Positions 18,883 to 32,103 of a stretch of 64,000 bases of DNA are shown in pieces. The stretch comes from Angustibacter sp. Root456 (GTDB taxonomy: Bacteria > Actinomycetota > Actinomycetes > Actinomycetales > Angustibacteraceae). The position numbers and the translations under genes were made by a program. Numbering within the stretch: position 1 is the first letter of the stretch; the number at the start of each line of letters is the position of its first letter. Below the pieces are notes generated by a model that worked only from the letters and a program-made list of their open reading frames with translations, was not told where the DNA came from and did not search any database. Where the stretch lies: assembly GCF_001426435.1 (NCBI RefSeq), contig NZ_LMER01000020.1, positions 388,240 through 452,239 on the forward strand, read 5' to 3'.

Positions 18883-19437
18883 TCAGCTGGCATAACGCAG
18901 CTCGACGCGTCGGTTGGCGGCACGGCCCTCGGGGTTGTCCTTGCCGTCCTTGGTGTTGGGCTTGACGGGGCGGGACTCTCCGAACCCCCGGACGTCGAGG
19001 CGCAGGTCCGGCCTCGCCTGATGCACGACCGCCGCGACGGCTGCGGCGCGGGCGCGCGAGAGGGACTGGTTGCGGGCGGCGTCGCCCACCGAGTCGGTGT
19101 GGCCGTACACGCTGAGCCGTGCGCCCTTCGGGATGCTGCTGAGCAGGGCCTTGATCTTGGCGGAAGCCGCGTCCGGCAGCTCGGCGCGCCCGAAGGCGAA
19201 CAGGATGTCCGATCGCAGGCTGACGACCGTCTCGTCGCCCTCCGTCGACGTGGTCTCGACGTCCTCGACGCGGGGTCGGATGTCCGCCACGTTGAGGTCG
19301 ATGTCGTGCACCGAGTCGGCCAGCTCGGCTTGCGAGGGCTGGGGCAGATCGTCGACAGCCGACGCCGAAGCGGCCACCGGCAAGGCGAGCAGGACCATCG
19401 CGAGCGCCCCGGTTGCGGCGATTCGGCGGCTCGTCAC
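18883..19437 (-). CDS. OmpA-like peptidoglycan-binding protein
   Basis: 184 residues: a Sec signal peptide (about 1-26, cleavage after A-S-A), then an OmpA C-terminal domain from about 70 with L-S-V-Y-G-H-T-D-S-V-G, the L-S-R-A-R-A-A-A-V segment and the terminal N-R-R-V-E-L-R. This domain binds the diaminopimelate of peptidoglycan non-covalently. The GTG start overlaps the stop of the lipoprotein gene upstream (GTGA), so the two exported proteins probably act together. Confidence 0.9.
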   Translation of the reverse strand: MTSRRIAATGALAMVLLALPVAASASAVDDLPQPSQAELADSVHDIDLNVADIRPRVEDVETTSTEGDETVVSLRSDILFAFGRAELPDAASAKIKALLSSIPKGARLSVYGHTDSVGDAARNQSLSRARAAAVAAVVHQARPDLRLDVRGFGESRPVKPNTKDGKDNPEGRAANRRVELRYAS

Positions 19438-20036
19438 TGGATCGGGACGTCGGAGAACGCCGGGATCGCGTCGGAGAACAGGACGTTGACCTTGGTGACC
19501 TCCGGCGGGGGTGCCGCGAACACGGCGTACACGAACATGGGCTGCCCCGAGCCGGCCCGCACCACGAGGTCGTTGCTCAACAGGATCCTGCCGTCGGCGC
19601 GCACGACCGAGTACTGCTTGAGGTTCACCGTGTCGATGAGGCTGGGCCTCCAGCTGTTCGAGCCGAGCACCCGGAAGAGGCTCTGCGGGTCACTGAGCGT
19701 GGTCGTCGGGGTGACCGCGGCGGTCAGGACGACCAGCTTCTCCTTGCGCTTCAACCCGAGCAGGTCGACCTTCACCGTGGCCGTGGGGTCCTTCTGCATG
19801 CCGGTCTTGGCGGTCACCGAGGCGATGGGGTGGTCGAGGGCCTCCAGGCCGACGCCGGCCTCGGCCGAGCCGTTCTTCTGCGGGTCCACGGACGTCGCGG
19901 CACTGGGTGAACCAGCAGCCGTGGACGTCGGGGATGGATTGCCGCCCTTGGCCTCGTCCTTCGTGGTGCCCGAGCAGGCGGTCAGCGCCAGGCCCGCGCT
20001 CAGGACGCAGACGGTGAGCAGCCGTGTGGCGTGCAT
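19434..20036 (-). CDS. putative lipoprotein
   Basis: 200 residues: signal peptide with lipobox L-T-A-C21, a Ser/Thr/Pro/Lys linker, then a beta-rich domain with repeated V-x-L-T-A-A-V and F-V-Y-A-V-F-A-A-P segments. It lacks a known signature and resembles solvent-exposed envelope lipoproteins paired with OmpA-like partners. The ATG at 20036 leaves a short upstream gap of 69 bases to the isochorismatase gene. Function unknown. Confidence 0.82.
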   Translation of the reverse strand: MHATRLLTVCVLSAGLALTACSGTTKDEAKGGNPSPTSTAAGSPSAATSVDPQKNGSAEAGVGLEALDHPIASVTAKTGMQKDPTATVKVDLLGLKRKEKLVVLTAAVTPTTTLSDPQSLFRVLGSNSWRPSLIDTVNLKQYSVVRADGRILLSNDLVVRAGSGQPMFVYAVFAAPPPEVTKVNVLFSDAIPAFSDVPIQ

Positions 20037-20105
20037 GCGGTGTCCCCCCTGTCACGCGGCCGACCTGGTGATCGTGCCGCGCCAGAAGGTAGCAAGGCGA
20101 GCCAG

Positions 20106-20807
20106 TCACAGCACGTCGGCGTGGCCGGGCTCAAGGCCACCGGCCTGGATCAGCGCGAGGACGTCGTCGGTGGCCCGTACGTCACCGAAGCTGCGGTAGA
20201 CCACGTGGAGGGTGGCGTCGTGGTCGCGGTCACGGACGGCGGCGCAGCCGTCGGCGACCAGCACGACGCGGTAGCCAAGGGCCGACGCGTCGCGGACGGT
20301 CGACTCGACGCACACGTTGGTGACCGTGCCCGTGACGACCAGCGTGGCGATGGCGCGGGCCGCCAGCAGGTCGTGCAGGTCGCACGTTCCGGGGAAGAAG
20401 GCGCTGGGGCCGGACTTGTCGACGACGACGTCCGCGGGGTCGACGTCGAGCCCTCTCCACAGCCGCTCGCGCGGCGCGCCCGCACCGCCTGACTGCGAGT
20501 AGAGCTCGGCCACGCGGTCCCCGAAGAACTCGCGCGTCACGGGCGACGGCGCCGTGGTGCGGGGCACGACCCAGGCGACCGTGCCGCCTTCGGCTCGCAG
20601 AGCTCCGGCGAGGCGGTTGACCTTTGGCAGGATTCCGCGCACGTAGGCGGACTCCTCGACGAAGAACGGCACGACGTCGACGACGACCAGTGCCGTCGTC
20701 CGAGGGTCGAGCCGGACGTAGGCGTGCTCGCGTCCCCGGCGTGCCACGTGCCGGTCGATCTCGCGCTGATCGATGGACCACTCGTGATGCGCGACGTCCT
20801 CACGCAT
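20106..20807 (-). CDS. isochorismatase-like cysteine hydrolase
   Basis: 233 residues. The cysteine hydrolase triad is visible: Asp44 in V-V-V-D-V-V-P-F, Lys131 in V-V-D-K-S-G-P-S, and Cys166 in G-T-V-T-N-V-C-V-E-S-T with its preceding cis-peptide region. The family includes isochorismatases, nicotinamidases and N-carbamoyl amidohydrolases; the substrate is not predictable. About 35 residues precede the core. Its start abuts the stop of the NTF2-like gene with a one-base overlap (TGATG). Confidence 0.88.
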   Translation of the reverse strand: MREDVAHHEWSIDQREIDRHVARRGREHAYVRLDPRTTALVVVDVVPFFVEESAYVRGILPKVNRLAGALRAEGGTVAWVVPRTTAPSPVTREFFGDRVAELYSQSGGAGAPRERLWRGLDVDPADVVVDKSGPSAFFPGTCDLHDLLAARAIATLVVTGTVTNVCVESTVRDASALGYRVVLVADGCAAVRDRDHDATLHVVYRSFGDVRATDDVLALIQAGGLEPGHADVL

Positions 20808-21181
20808 CAGTGGGTGATCGTCGTCTGCTGGTAGAGCGCGAGGCGCGGCTCGCCGTCCTGCAGCCGGTAGACGCTGGTCATCAGCGCGACGAACGGCTCG
20901 GGGTCGCCGGCTCGGGTCGCCGTGGCGCGGTAGAGCAGCGCCGCGACGTCATCGCTGACCTGCACGAGTCGTTCATCAGTGAGCTCGTAGGTGTCCCACG
21001 GCGGTGAGTCGTTGAGCGAGCTGGCGACCGTGGCGCGGTCGAGCACCATGCCGTTGACGAGCACCATCACCGCGTCGTCCGTCATGAGGGCACCGTAGAA
21101 ATCGCCGCCCTGTGAACGAGTGAGCGAGTCCCACCCCTGGCGCTCGAAGTTGGTGAGTGTTGACAGGTCGAAAGCACTCAT
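20807..21181 (-). CDS. NTF2/DUF4440-like protein
   Basis: 124 residues with the DUF4440/SnoaL pattern: an N-terminal helix, D-F-Y-G-A-L-M-T-D-D-A-V-M-V-L, and a C-terminal hairpin M-T-S-V-Y-R-L-Q-D-G-E-P-R-L-A-L-Y-Q-Q-T. The ATG at 21181 is favoured since the domain begins there; a start at 21217 would add 12 residues. It overlaps the isochorismatase-like gene and is probably co-transcribed with it. Confidence 0.82.
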   Translation of the reverse strand: MSAFDLSTLTNFERQGWDSLTRSQGGDFYGALMTDDAVMVLVNGMVLDRATVASSLNDSPPWDTYELTDERLVQVSDDVAALLYRATATRAGDPEPFVALMTSVYRLQDGEPRLALYQQTTITH

Positions 21182-21264
21182 GCACTCGATGCTATGAGCT
21201 GACACCGGTGCGGCCATTGCGTGTCAACGGCGTCGGCTGCACGGGCCACCGGCTGAGCCGAGCT

Positions 21265-21813
21265 TCACTCGAGGCGGCCGTAGCCAAAGACGTGACACGT
21301 CAGAACGTCTATCTCCCGTCGCGAGTCACCGAAGAAGGCACCCATGCGATGGCAGACGCGTACGTACGGCCGCTCACGCGCCCCGCCATCCTGTTTCCAG
21401 TTCGAGTTGGGGACGATGAGGAACAAGTGCTGTGCGTCCGGTGCGATGTGCGCCTTCCAAATGTCCTTTAGGTCGTGGTTGTTATTCACCGTCCCGCCGC
21501 GTTCGACCTCGGCGATAACGCCCGTTTGGGGGCCGAGGCGATAAAAGAAGTCGGGCCTGGGTCGGGAGACGATTCCATCCTCGCGAGTAAGCAGAACTTC
21601 CTCGTCGAACCCCAAGCGATCTTTGAGTATCGACGACGCGATCTGCTGAATGGCTAGGCTCTTGGCACCGTGGATGTGCGCTGCGTCGATCGCCATCGAC
21701 TCCAGGTGCAATGCGTCTCGCAGGCGATGCGCCAATTCGTCGACCTTGCGGCTTGCGGCACTCTCGGCGGGAGTGATGACAGCGCGTTGAAACCGCTTGT
21801 ACTCGATCGACAC
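21265..21813 (-). CDS. PD-(D/E)XK nuclease-like hypothetical protein
   Basis: 182 residues. After a helical N-terminal half comes R-P-D88-F-F-Y-R, a strand, and G-V-I-A-E102-V-E104-R-G, then N-N-N-H-D-L-K-D-I-W-K and a hydrophobic strand H-L-F-L-I-V-P. The P-D...E-x-E spacing is that of a PD-(D/E)XK nuclease core. A family with I-A-E-V-E-R-G and N-N-x-D-L-x-D-x-W-K is scattered in Actinobacteria without assigned function. The gene is visibly AT-richer and uses rarer codons than its neighbours, suggesting transfer. No methyltransferase or partner lies next to it, so it is not an evident restriction-modification pair. Confidence 0.72.
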   Translation of the reverse strand: MSIEYKRFQRAVITPAESAASRKVDELAHRLRDALHLESMAIDAAHIHGAKSLAIQQIASSILKDRLGFDEEVLLTREDGIVSRPRPDFFYRLGPQTGVIAEVERGGTVNNNHDLKDIWKAHIAPDAQHLFLIVPNSNWKQDGGARERPYVRVCHRMGAFFGDSRREIDVLTCHVFGYGRLE

Positions 21814-21927
21814 GAGCGCAGCTTTTCATCGACAGATGCGAAAAGCGACTCTGACAAGCAATTGGGGATGGGCGGAGGACAGCAGCTCTGATATTCGTCA
21901 CCACGGGCCACATTTCTTGGCGGCCGC

Positions 21928-22857
21928 TCAGTCCCCAGGACGAGCGCGGAGCTGCTGCACGAGCGCGTTCGCATCACCTACCGGGCCCAGGTGGGCGAGC
22001 TTGTCGGGGTTGACGACCGCCCGCACGCCGGCGACCTCACCGCCCTGGACGTCGAGCGCCCACACCGCATACAGCTGGCCCCCGACCGAGAACAGCGCAC
22101 CGGGATCGCCGTTGACCTCCGCCAGGCGGATCTCGACGTCCGGAAGTCGTCGCAGCACGCCCAGCCAGTTCGTGAGGGTGTGCGCCACCCGGCTCCGCCC
22201 CTGCTGCGAGCGGGCGAGCGACGGCGCCTTGCCGCCGCCGTCACCTACGAGCACGACGTCGTGGGCCAGCAGCGACTCCAGCCCCGCGAGGTCACCCTCC
22301 CGCGCCGCCGCGAAGAACCGCTCCGCCAGCTCGGCCCGACGCTCGGACGTCGTGGTGAACCTCGGCCGGCGCTCCTCGACGTGCCGGCGAGCCCGGACGG
22401 CGAGCTGGCGCACGTTCGCCTCGCTCTTGCCCACGATGTCGGTGATCTCGCCGTACCCGTAGCCGAACACGTCGTGCAGCAGCAGCACCGCCCGCTGCTC
22501 GGGCGACAGGCTCTCGAGCACCACCAGCAGCGCCAGCGACAGTGAGTCCGCGGCCACGGCCTGCTCGGCCGGATCGTCCCGCCCGTCGGTGATCACCGGC
22601 TCCGGCAGCCAGTCGCCGACGTACCGCTCGCGCCGTACGCGCGCCGATCGCAGCTCGTCCATCGCGAGCCGCGTGGTCACGGTCGCCGTGAAAGCTCGCG
22701 GCGACCGCACCTCCTCGCCCGCCTCCAGCGCCCGGTGCACGCGCAGCAGCGCCTCCTGCACGACGTCCTCAGCCTCGCTGACGCTGCCGAGCATCCGGTA
22801 GGCGATGCCGAAGGCCACCGGCCGGAGGTCGGCGAGCAGCGACTCGCAGTCCGTCAC
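21928..22857 (-). CDS. SigJ-type ECF sigma factor with C-terminal SnoaL domain
   Basis: 309 residues: sigma region 2 at about 5-75 (R-M-L-G-S-V-S-E-A-E-D-V-V-Q-E-A), region 4 at about 105-160 (L-S-P-E-Q-R-A-V-L-L-L-H-D-V-F and the HTH after Y-G-E-I), and a SnoaL-like domain from about 185 to the end. In ECF41/SigJ-type factors the C-terminal domain regulates activity in place of an anti-sigma factor. The GTG at 22857 overlaps the stop of the epimerase gene. ECF41 genes are typically next to a carboxymuconolactone decarboxylase, epimerase or oxidoreductase gene that they control, which fits here. Confidence 0.92.
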   Translation of the reverse strand: MTDCESLLADLRPVAFGIAYRMLGSVSEAEDVVQEALLRVHRALEAGEEVRSPRAFTATVTTRLAMDELRSARVRRERYVGDWLPEPVITDGRDDPAEQAVAADSLSLALLVVLESLSPEQRAVLLLHDVFGYGYGEITDIVGKSEANVRQLAVRARRHVEERRPRFTTTSERRAELAERFFAAAREGDLAGLESLLAHDVVLVGDGGGKAPSLARSQQGRSRVAHTLTNWLGVLRRLPDVEIRLAEVNGDPGALFSVGGQLYAVWALDVQGGEVAGVRAVVNPDKLAHLGPVGDANALVQQLRARPGD

Positions 22858-23816
22858 GCGGCGCCGATCTGCAGGGACGTCGGAGCCGACAGCTCCCGGA
22901 AGCCGTCCCGCCAGGTCGCGTGGGCCGGCGCCCAGCCGAGCTCTCGCTTCGCCTTGGCGTTCGAGGCGCCGCGCAGGTCGGTCATCATCACCACGCCAGT
23001 CTCCCCGGCGATCATCCGCGCCAGCCACACCGGCACGCGCAACGGCTTCTTCGCGCCCAGCACCTCGGCCAGGTAGGGCAGCCACGTCGACACCGCGGCG
23101 GGTTCGTCGTCCACGACGTTGTAGACGCCGGGCGCCCCCCGCTCAACGGCCGCAACGGTGGCGTCGGCCGCGTCGGCGATGTGGATGAACGACCACACCC
23201 CCTGGCCGCGACCCACGAGGGGCATCTTCCGCTGTCGCACCGCGACCGTCTGCTCGCCGTCCGGCCCGAGCGAGGTGTGCGGGCCGTAGAACCCGCCGTA
23301 CCGCAGCACGAGCCCGTCGGTCCAGGTCGCCGCCCGCACGGCGTCCTCGACGTGCTTGATCGCGGCGACCGTCTGCTCCATGCCGGACGGCGGCGTGTGC
23401 CCGAACGCGTCGTCCTCGGACTTCACCATCGCCCCCACGCGGTCGTAGCCGGCGAAGAAGCTCTGGGCCACGAAACGCCGGACGCCCACGGCCTGCGCCG
23501 CCGACAGCAGGTGGTCAGTGCCCTCGGTGCGCAGCCGGTTCGTCAGCGCGAACGCGCGATCGAAGTGCCGCAGGTCCATCGGCCCGATCGCCGTCAGCTG
23601 GTGGACGACGACGTCGGGCTCGGCGGCCGCGACCGCGGACGCCACCTGCTCGGCGTCCAGAGCGTCAGCCACGACCGGCACCGCACCGAGCTCACGCAGC
23701 ATCGGCTGCTTGGACTCGCTGCGCGTCATGGCGTGCACCTCGTCGCCGGCGCGTACCAGCCGCGGCACCAGCTGGCGCCCCATCGCCCCGCTCGCCCCTG
23801 CTACGAACACCTTCAT
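22854..23816 (-). CDS. NAD(P)-dependent epimerase/dehydratase, sigma-factor partner
   Basis: 320 residues of extended SDR type: nucleotide-binding G-A-S-G-A-M-G at the N-terminus, V-V-H-Q-L-T-A-I in the middle, R-Y-G-G-F-Y-G-P and Y-N-V-V-D-D-E-P later. The classic Y-x3-K active site is not obvious, so it may be an atypical reductase or a sensor. GAGGGAG precedes the ATG at 23816. Operon overlap with the SigJ-type factor suggests it is the target or effector of that sigma factor. Confidence 0.88.
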   Translation of the reverse strand: MKVFVAGASGAMGRQLVPRLVRAGDEVHAMTRSESKQPMLRELGAVPVVADALDAEQVASAVAAAEPDVVVHQLTAIGPMDLRHFDRAFALTNRLRTEGTDHLLSAAQAVGVRRFVAQSFFAGYDRVGAMVKSEDDAFGHTPPSGMEQTVAAIKHVEDAVRAATWTDGLVLRYGGFYGPHTSLGPDGEQTVAVRQRKMPLVGRGQGVWSFIHIADAADATVAAVERGAPGVYNVVDDEPAAVSTWLPYLAEVLGAKKPLRVPVWLARMIAGETGVVMMTDLRGASNAKAKRELGWAPAHATWRDGFRELSAPTSLQIGAA

Positions 23817-23936
23817 CGTCGACTCCCTCGTCGGTGTCAGGCCTACACCCCCACAGACGAGACAGGTCAAGGCGATGTGACACTCCGCGCGAGGGAGTCG
23901 GCCTACGAGCCGGGGGTCCGGACGCTGGTCCGGCCG

Positions 23937-24458
23937 CTAGCTGACACCACGGAGCTGCCCGAGCAGGCTCCGACCGAGCCCGCGCATCGCTCGCAACGCG
24001 GCGTCATCGCCTCGGGCGGCATCCGCCGCCGCGCCGTAGAACTGGTCGCACAGGCCCGGCACGCCCAGGACCTCTTCGACCTGCTCCAGCACGTCGTCGA
24101 CCCGCGCGAACGTGTTGACCACGCGCTGGCCCGCCGGATCACCGAACGACTCAGCCGCGTAGATCCAGGCCACCACCGCCCCGAGCGCGAACCAGGCGGG
24201 GTTTTCTTCGGGCTCCTCGTCCTCCTGCAGGGCGGGGATGGCACTCAGCACCGCCGCCTCCGCAGTGGCCTGGTCGGGGTTCGTCGCGTCCCTGATCCGC
24301 CCCGCGAGCTCCGACAGCGGTTCCGGTGTCAACGACGCCAACTCGCCGAGCGGCTCCACGATCTCCGCCATCGCGATCGCCACAGCGAATGCCCGGTGCC
24401 GATCCTGCGCGAGAGCACGCAAGGCGGCGTAGAGAGGTGGTTCCGAAAGCTGCCCCAT
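23937..24458 (-). CDS. hypothetical protein
   Basis: 173 residues, acidic and helical. An N-terminal P-P-L-Y-A-A-L-R-A-L-A segment, a central glutamate-rich stretch with W-F-A-L-G-A-V-V-A-W-I-Y-A-A-E, and a C-terminal L-G-R-S-L-L-G-Q-L-R-G-V-S. No family recognised. The ATG at 24458 is chosen; an upstream ATG at 24494 would add 12 residues. It is transcribed away from the MmcQ-like gene, with about 60 bases between the starts. Confidence 0.7.
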   Translation of the reverse strand: MGQLSEPPLYAALRALAQDRHRAFAVAIAMAEIVEPLGELASLTPEPLSELAGRIRDATNPDQATAEAAVLSAIPALQEDEEPEENPAWFALGAVVAWIYAAESFGDPAGQRVVNTFARVDDVLEQVEEVLGVPGLCDQFYGAAADAARGDDAALRAMRGLGRSLLGQLRGVS

Positions 24459-24518
24459 GCGGGCATCATCACTGCTGGCGACGGGTTGTGCCATCACCGG
24501 AGGCAGAGGGGGCCGAGC

Positions 24519-24878
24519 ATGGCGGTGCTCGACGACGTCCGGCCACTCGGGCAACAGCTCGAGCGGTCGTATGAGGTGTACGTCCACGGCCGCCTGAAGT
24601 TCCGCGTCAAGCAGCTGGTCTACGTCGCGTTCTCGGCCGACGAGACGGTCATGGGCTTCGCCTTCCCGAAAGAGGAGCGAGCGGCGCTCGTGGCCAGCGA
24701 GCCGCAGAAGTTCCACCTGCCGTCGACGTTGGACCTGCGGTTCAACTGGGTCCACGCCCACCTCGCGGCGCTGGACGCTACCGAGGCCCGCGAGCTCGTC
24801 GTCGAGGCCTGGCGGATGGTCGTGCCGCAGAAGGTCTCCCGTGCCTACGACCTGGCCCACCCGCGAGGCCCCGGCTGA
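24519..24878 (+). CDS. MmcQ/YjbR-like protein
   Basis: 119 residues resembling the YjbR fold: F-A-F-P-K-E-E-R-A-A-L-V, K-F-H-L-P-S, L-R-F-N-W-V-H-A-H-L-A-A-L and the terminal A-W-R-M-V-V-P-Q-K-V-S-R-A-Y. These small proteins have a CyaY-like fold and are often labelled DNA-binding, without firm function. The ATG at 24519 has AGGGGGCCGAG upstream. The long open frame before it is a shadow of genes on the other strand. Confidence 0.82.
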   Translation: MAVLDDVRPLGQQLERSYEVYVHGRLKFRVKQLVYVAFSADETVMGFAFPKEERAALVASEPQKFHLPSTLDLRFNWVHAHLAALDATEARELVVEAWRMVVPQKVSRAYDLAHPRGPG

Positions 24879-24924
24879 CGGCGGATGACGGACCCATGGG
24901 CCATGAGTGCTCACACTGGGCTCC

Positions 24925-25164
24925 ATGTCTGACGAGCGGCTTCCCATAGAGCAGGTCCTGCCCGGACAGCGACTGCACCCCCTGGACGACGGAGAGGTGC
25001 CGCTCATGACGTTTGCGCTGATCAAGTGCCCGGACCGAGACGGCGACGTTTCGTGGTCGTTCCGAACGTCGGAGCCGCCGAACCTCGAAGAGCTTCTGGG
25101 GGCGCTAACGGTGCAGGTGGACCTCTTGCGCCGGAGGTTGGCGTCCCAGTGGGAGGACGACTAA
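24925..25164 (+). CDS. small hypothetical protein
   Basis: 79 residues, acidic: L-I-K-C-P-D-R-D-G-D-V-S-W-S-F-R-T-S-E-P-P-style core followed by a helix L-L-G-A-L-T-V-Q-V-D-L-L-R-R-R-L and an acidic end W-E-D-D. It lies 46 bases after the MmcQ-like gene on the same strand. Not a recognised family, but codon use and amphipathic pattern look real. Confidence 0.65.
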   Translation: MSDERLPIEQVLPGQRLHPLDDGEVPLMTFALIKCPDRDGDVSWSFRTSEPPNLEELLGALTVQVDLLRRRLASQWEDD

Positions 25165-25191
25165 CTCAACCAGCGGCTCCGTCGGATGGCG

Positions 25192-25407
25192 CTAACCATC
25201 ACGGTGCGCCGAGAAGGAGAAGGTGCGCCTTCCCCGACCCAGGACTCGCCCGTTCCGCTCGATGGTGCGCACCCCACCGGCGTGGCCCGAACCCACGCAG
25301 AAGTGCCAGTGACCGATGACCCGGTCGCCCCAGCGAGGGACGATGAGGTTCCCTGGCGCCCACAGGCGTTCGGGCAGTGAGTCGACGAGGCGCGCGGGGA
25401 TCACCAC
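25192..25407 (-). CDS. possible small hypothetical protein
   Basis: 71 residues from a GTG at 25407, containing L-V-D-S-L-P-E-R-L-W-A-P-G-N-L and V-I-G-H-W-H-F. The third codon positions are mostly G or C, as in real genes here. No ribosome binding site or family is clear, and the open frame runs on into tRNA-Ala. The 25165-25452 gap otherwise holds nothing I recognise. Confidence 0.35.
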   Translation of the reverse strand: MVIPARLVDSLPERLWAPGNLIVPRWGDRVIGHWHFCVGSGHAGGVRTIERNGRVLGRGRRTFSFSAHRDG

Positions 25408-25452
25408 ACCATCGTGCCTTCGATGGCACCGGTCGCGCGCGTCGTCCTGAAG

Positions 25453-25525
25453 TGGAGCCAAGGGGACTCGAACCCCTAACCCCCTGCTTGCAAAGCAGGT
25501 GCGCTACCAATTGCGCCATGGCCCC
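25453..25525 (-). tRNA. tRNA-Ala (anticodon TGC)
   Basis: 73 bases: acceptor GGGGCCA pairs with TGGCTCC and includes the G3-U70 wobble that identifies alanine tRNAs. The anticodon loop is CTTTGCAAG, the T-arm GGGGTTCGAGTCCCC. Discriminator A; CCA not encoded. Together with tRNA-Ile it lies downstream of gyrA, the usual actinobacterial place. Confidence 0.98.
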
Positions 25526-25567
25526 TGGGGCAGTCCCCGGGTCCGCGCCGAAGCGCGGGGAGAAGCA

Positions 25568-25684
25568 TCAGACCGCGTCGGTCGCCTCGGCCCAGAGGTT
25601 CTGCTCGGCCTTGTCGGCCTCGACCTTGCGCCAGACGGCGAAGGCACCGACACCTGCGGCGGCGAGGAGCAGCAGCTTCTTCAT
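25568..25684 (-). CDS. DLW-39 family small protein
   Basis: A 38-residue ORF: M-K-K-L-L-L-L-A-A-A-G-V-G-A-F-A-V-W-R-K, then K-V-E-A-D-K-A-E-Q-N-L-W-A-E-A-T-D-A-V. It combines a short membrane-type helix with a Lys/Glu/Trp tail containing the N-L-W variant of the D-L-W signature. GGAGG lies 7 bases before the ATG at 25684. Members of this family sit between gyrA and the tRNA genes in many Actinobacteria. Function unknown. Confidence 0.85.
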   Translation of the reverse strand: MKKLLLLAAAGVGAFAVWRKVEADKAEQNLWAEATDAV

Positions 25685-25722
25685 CGGACACCTCCGAGAG
25701 CGCGGGCCCGAACGGGCTGACG

Positions 25723-25796
25723 TGGGCCTAACTGGACTCGAACCAGTGACCTCTTCCTTATCAGGGAAGCGCTCTAACCGACTGAGCTATAGGCCC
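25723..25796 (-). tRNA. tRNA-Ile (anticodon GAT)
   Basis: 74 bases: acceptor GGGCCTA/TAGGCCC, D-arm AGCTCAGTCGGTTAGAGC, anticodon loop with GAT, T-arm CTGGTTCGAGTCCAG. Discriminator A at 25723; no encoded CCA. Confidence 0.98.
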
Positions 25797-25858
25797 CAAC
25801 GGCGCACACTGCGCGCCGCACGAGGGTACCCCAGCGGGCACCCTGTTCCCAAACCGGA

Positions 25859-26358
25859 TCAGTCGTCGGTGAGGGTCATCTGCACGCCACCCACGAGCTG
25901 CGCGCAGACGTTGTAGAGGAACGCCGAGAGAGTCGCGAGCGCCGTCAGCAGGAACACGTCGACCACCGCGATCACCGTGGCGAGCGAGATGACCCGGCCG
26001 AAGCCGACGTAGTCCATCAGGTTGAACGTCGACCCGGACGACGAGCCCAGCACCGTGCCCACCGTGCGGTTGACGTCGCTGAACACGCCCATCGTGTCGA
26101 GGATCATCCACAGCACGGCGACGAGGACGACCAGCGCGATGCCGATGGCGACCGACAGCAGGAAGCCGATCTTCATGACCGACCACGGGTCGACCTTGCC
26201 GAGCGTGAGCCGCACCTTGCGCGGCCCGCGCGGCGCCGGGCGAGCCCCCGCCGCGGCGGCCGGCCGCGCGCTGGTGGACGACGCAGGCGTCGCGGTGGCG
26301 GTCTGGCCACCCGCCGTGAACGGGCGGGTACCCGACCCGTACGCGTGATCCGGCGTGC

Positions 26359-26362
<4 letters not shown>
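25859..26362 (-). CDS. DUF3566 transmembrane protein
   Basis: 167 residues: a disordered N-terminal half rich in Thr/Ala/Pro, then the DUF3566 core beginning [17 protein letters not shown] and two transmembrane helices (about 66-88 and 122-150). The gene follows gyrA in nearly all Actinobacteria (CwsA/Rv0007-like context) and its product is thought to support cell shape or division. The GTG start overlaps the gyrA stop (GTGA at 26359-26362). Confidence 0.92.
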
Positions 26363-28989
<2,627 letters not shown>

Positions 28990-29066
28990 GGGGGTCCTTC
29001 GTCAGGGTCAGACGTCAGAGTCGGACGGGTCGGGCGGCGGTCGGGCGGCGCGGGCCGGCGTCCGCG

Positions 29067-31530
<2,464 letters not shown>

Positions 31531-32103
31531 CTACCCGTAGGTGTCGCGGGGCCCCCGTCCGCGCACCGTGCGCGAGCCGCGCCGCCAGGTCGGCGCCGTC
31601 GGGCCCTTCACCTGCAGCTGCTCGACCACGCCCTCGCCCAGCTCCTCCGCCAGCCGGCGCAGCACCGTCGGCACCAGCAGGCGCACCTGCGTCGCCCACG
31701 CCGTGGAGTCGGCTCGCACCACCAGCACGCCGTCGTGGAAGGACTCGGGCGTGCAGTGCTCAGCCAGCTGCGCGCCGACGACGCTGCCCCACCGACCCAT
31801 CACGCCACCGACGGCCACGTCGACGTCCCAGCCGCGGTCGGCGACCAGCCGCTGGATGCCCGCCCCGAACAACTGGGGATCGCGGTCGTCCGACCGCGCG
31901 CTCGAGCGCGACTCGCCGGCCACGCGCGGACGACGTCGGGCCGCCATCCCCGGCCGCAGCCCGCGCGCCGCCGCGGCCGCCCGCGCTCGCGCCACCGCCT
32001 CGCGGGCCGCGATCGTCGCGCGCTCGACCTCGTCGGTCAGGTCGTGCGGGCTCGGCTCGACCGGCAGGTCCGCAGGTCGGGGGAGCTCGCCGTCATCGGA
32101 CAC
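31531..32103 (-). CDS. DUF721 (DciA-like) family protein
   Basis: 190 residues. The N-terminal part is Ala/Arg-rich and charged; the conserved C-terminal part (about 75-175) has [12 protein letters not shown], the [16 protein letters not shown] strand pair and [10 protein letters not shown]. The DUF721/DciA family loads or assists the replicative helicase in bacteria lacking DnaC. Its place between recF and gyrB is conserved. The start overlaps the recF end by about 11 bases, indicating coupling. Confidence 0.9.
   Translation of the reverse strand: MSDDGELPRPADLPVEPSPHDLTDEVERATIAAREAVARARAAAAARGLRPGMAARRRPRVAGESRSSARSDDRDPQLFGAGIQRLVADRGWDVDVAVGGVMGRWGSVVGAQLAEHCTPESFHDGVLVVRADSTAWATQVRLLVPTVLRRLAEELGEGVVEQLQVKGPTAPTWRRGSRTVRGRGPRDTYG

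Noticed and set aside
14017-24878. A prophage or integrated element in the accessory stretch
   Set aside because: No integrase, transposase, attachment repeats or phage genes are visible; only the 21265-21890 part looks compositionally foreign.
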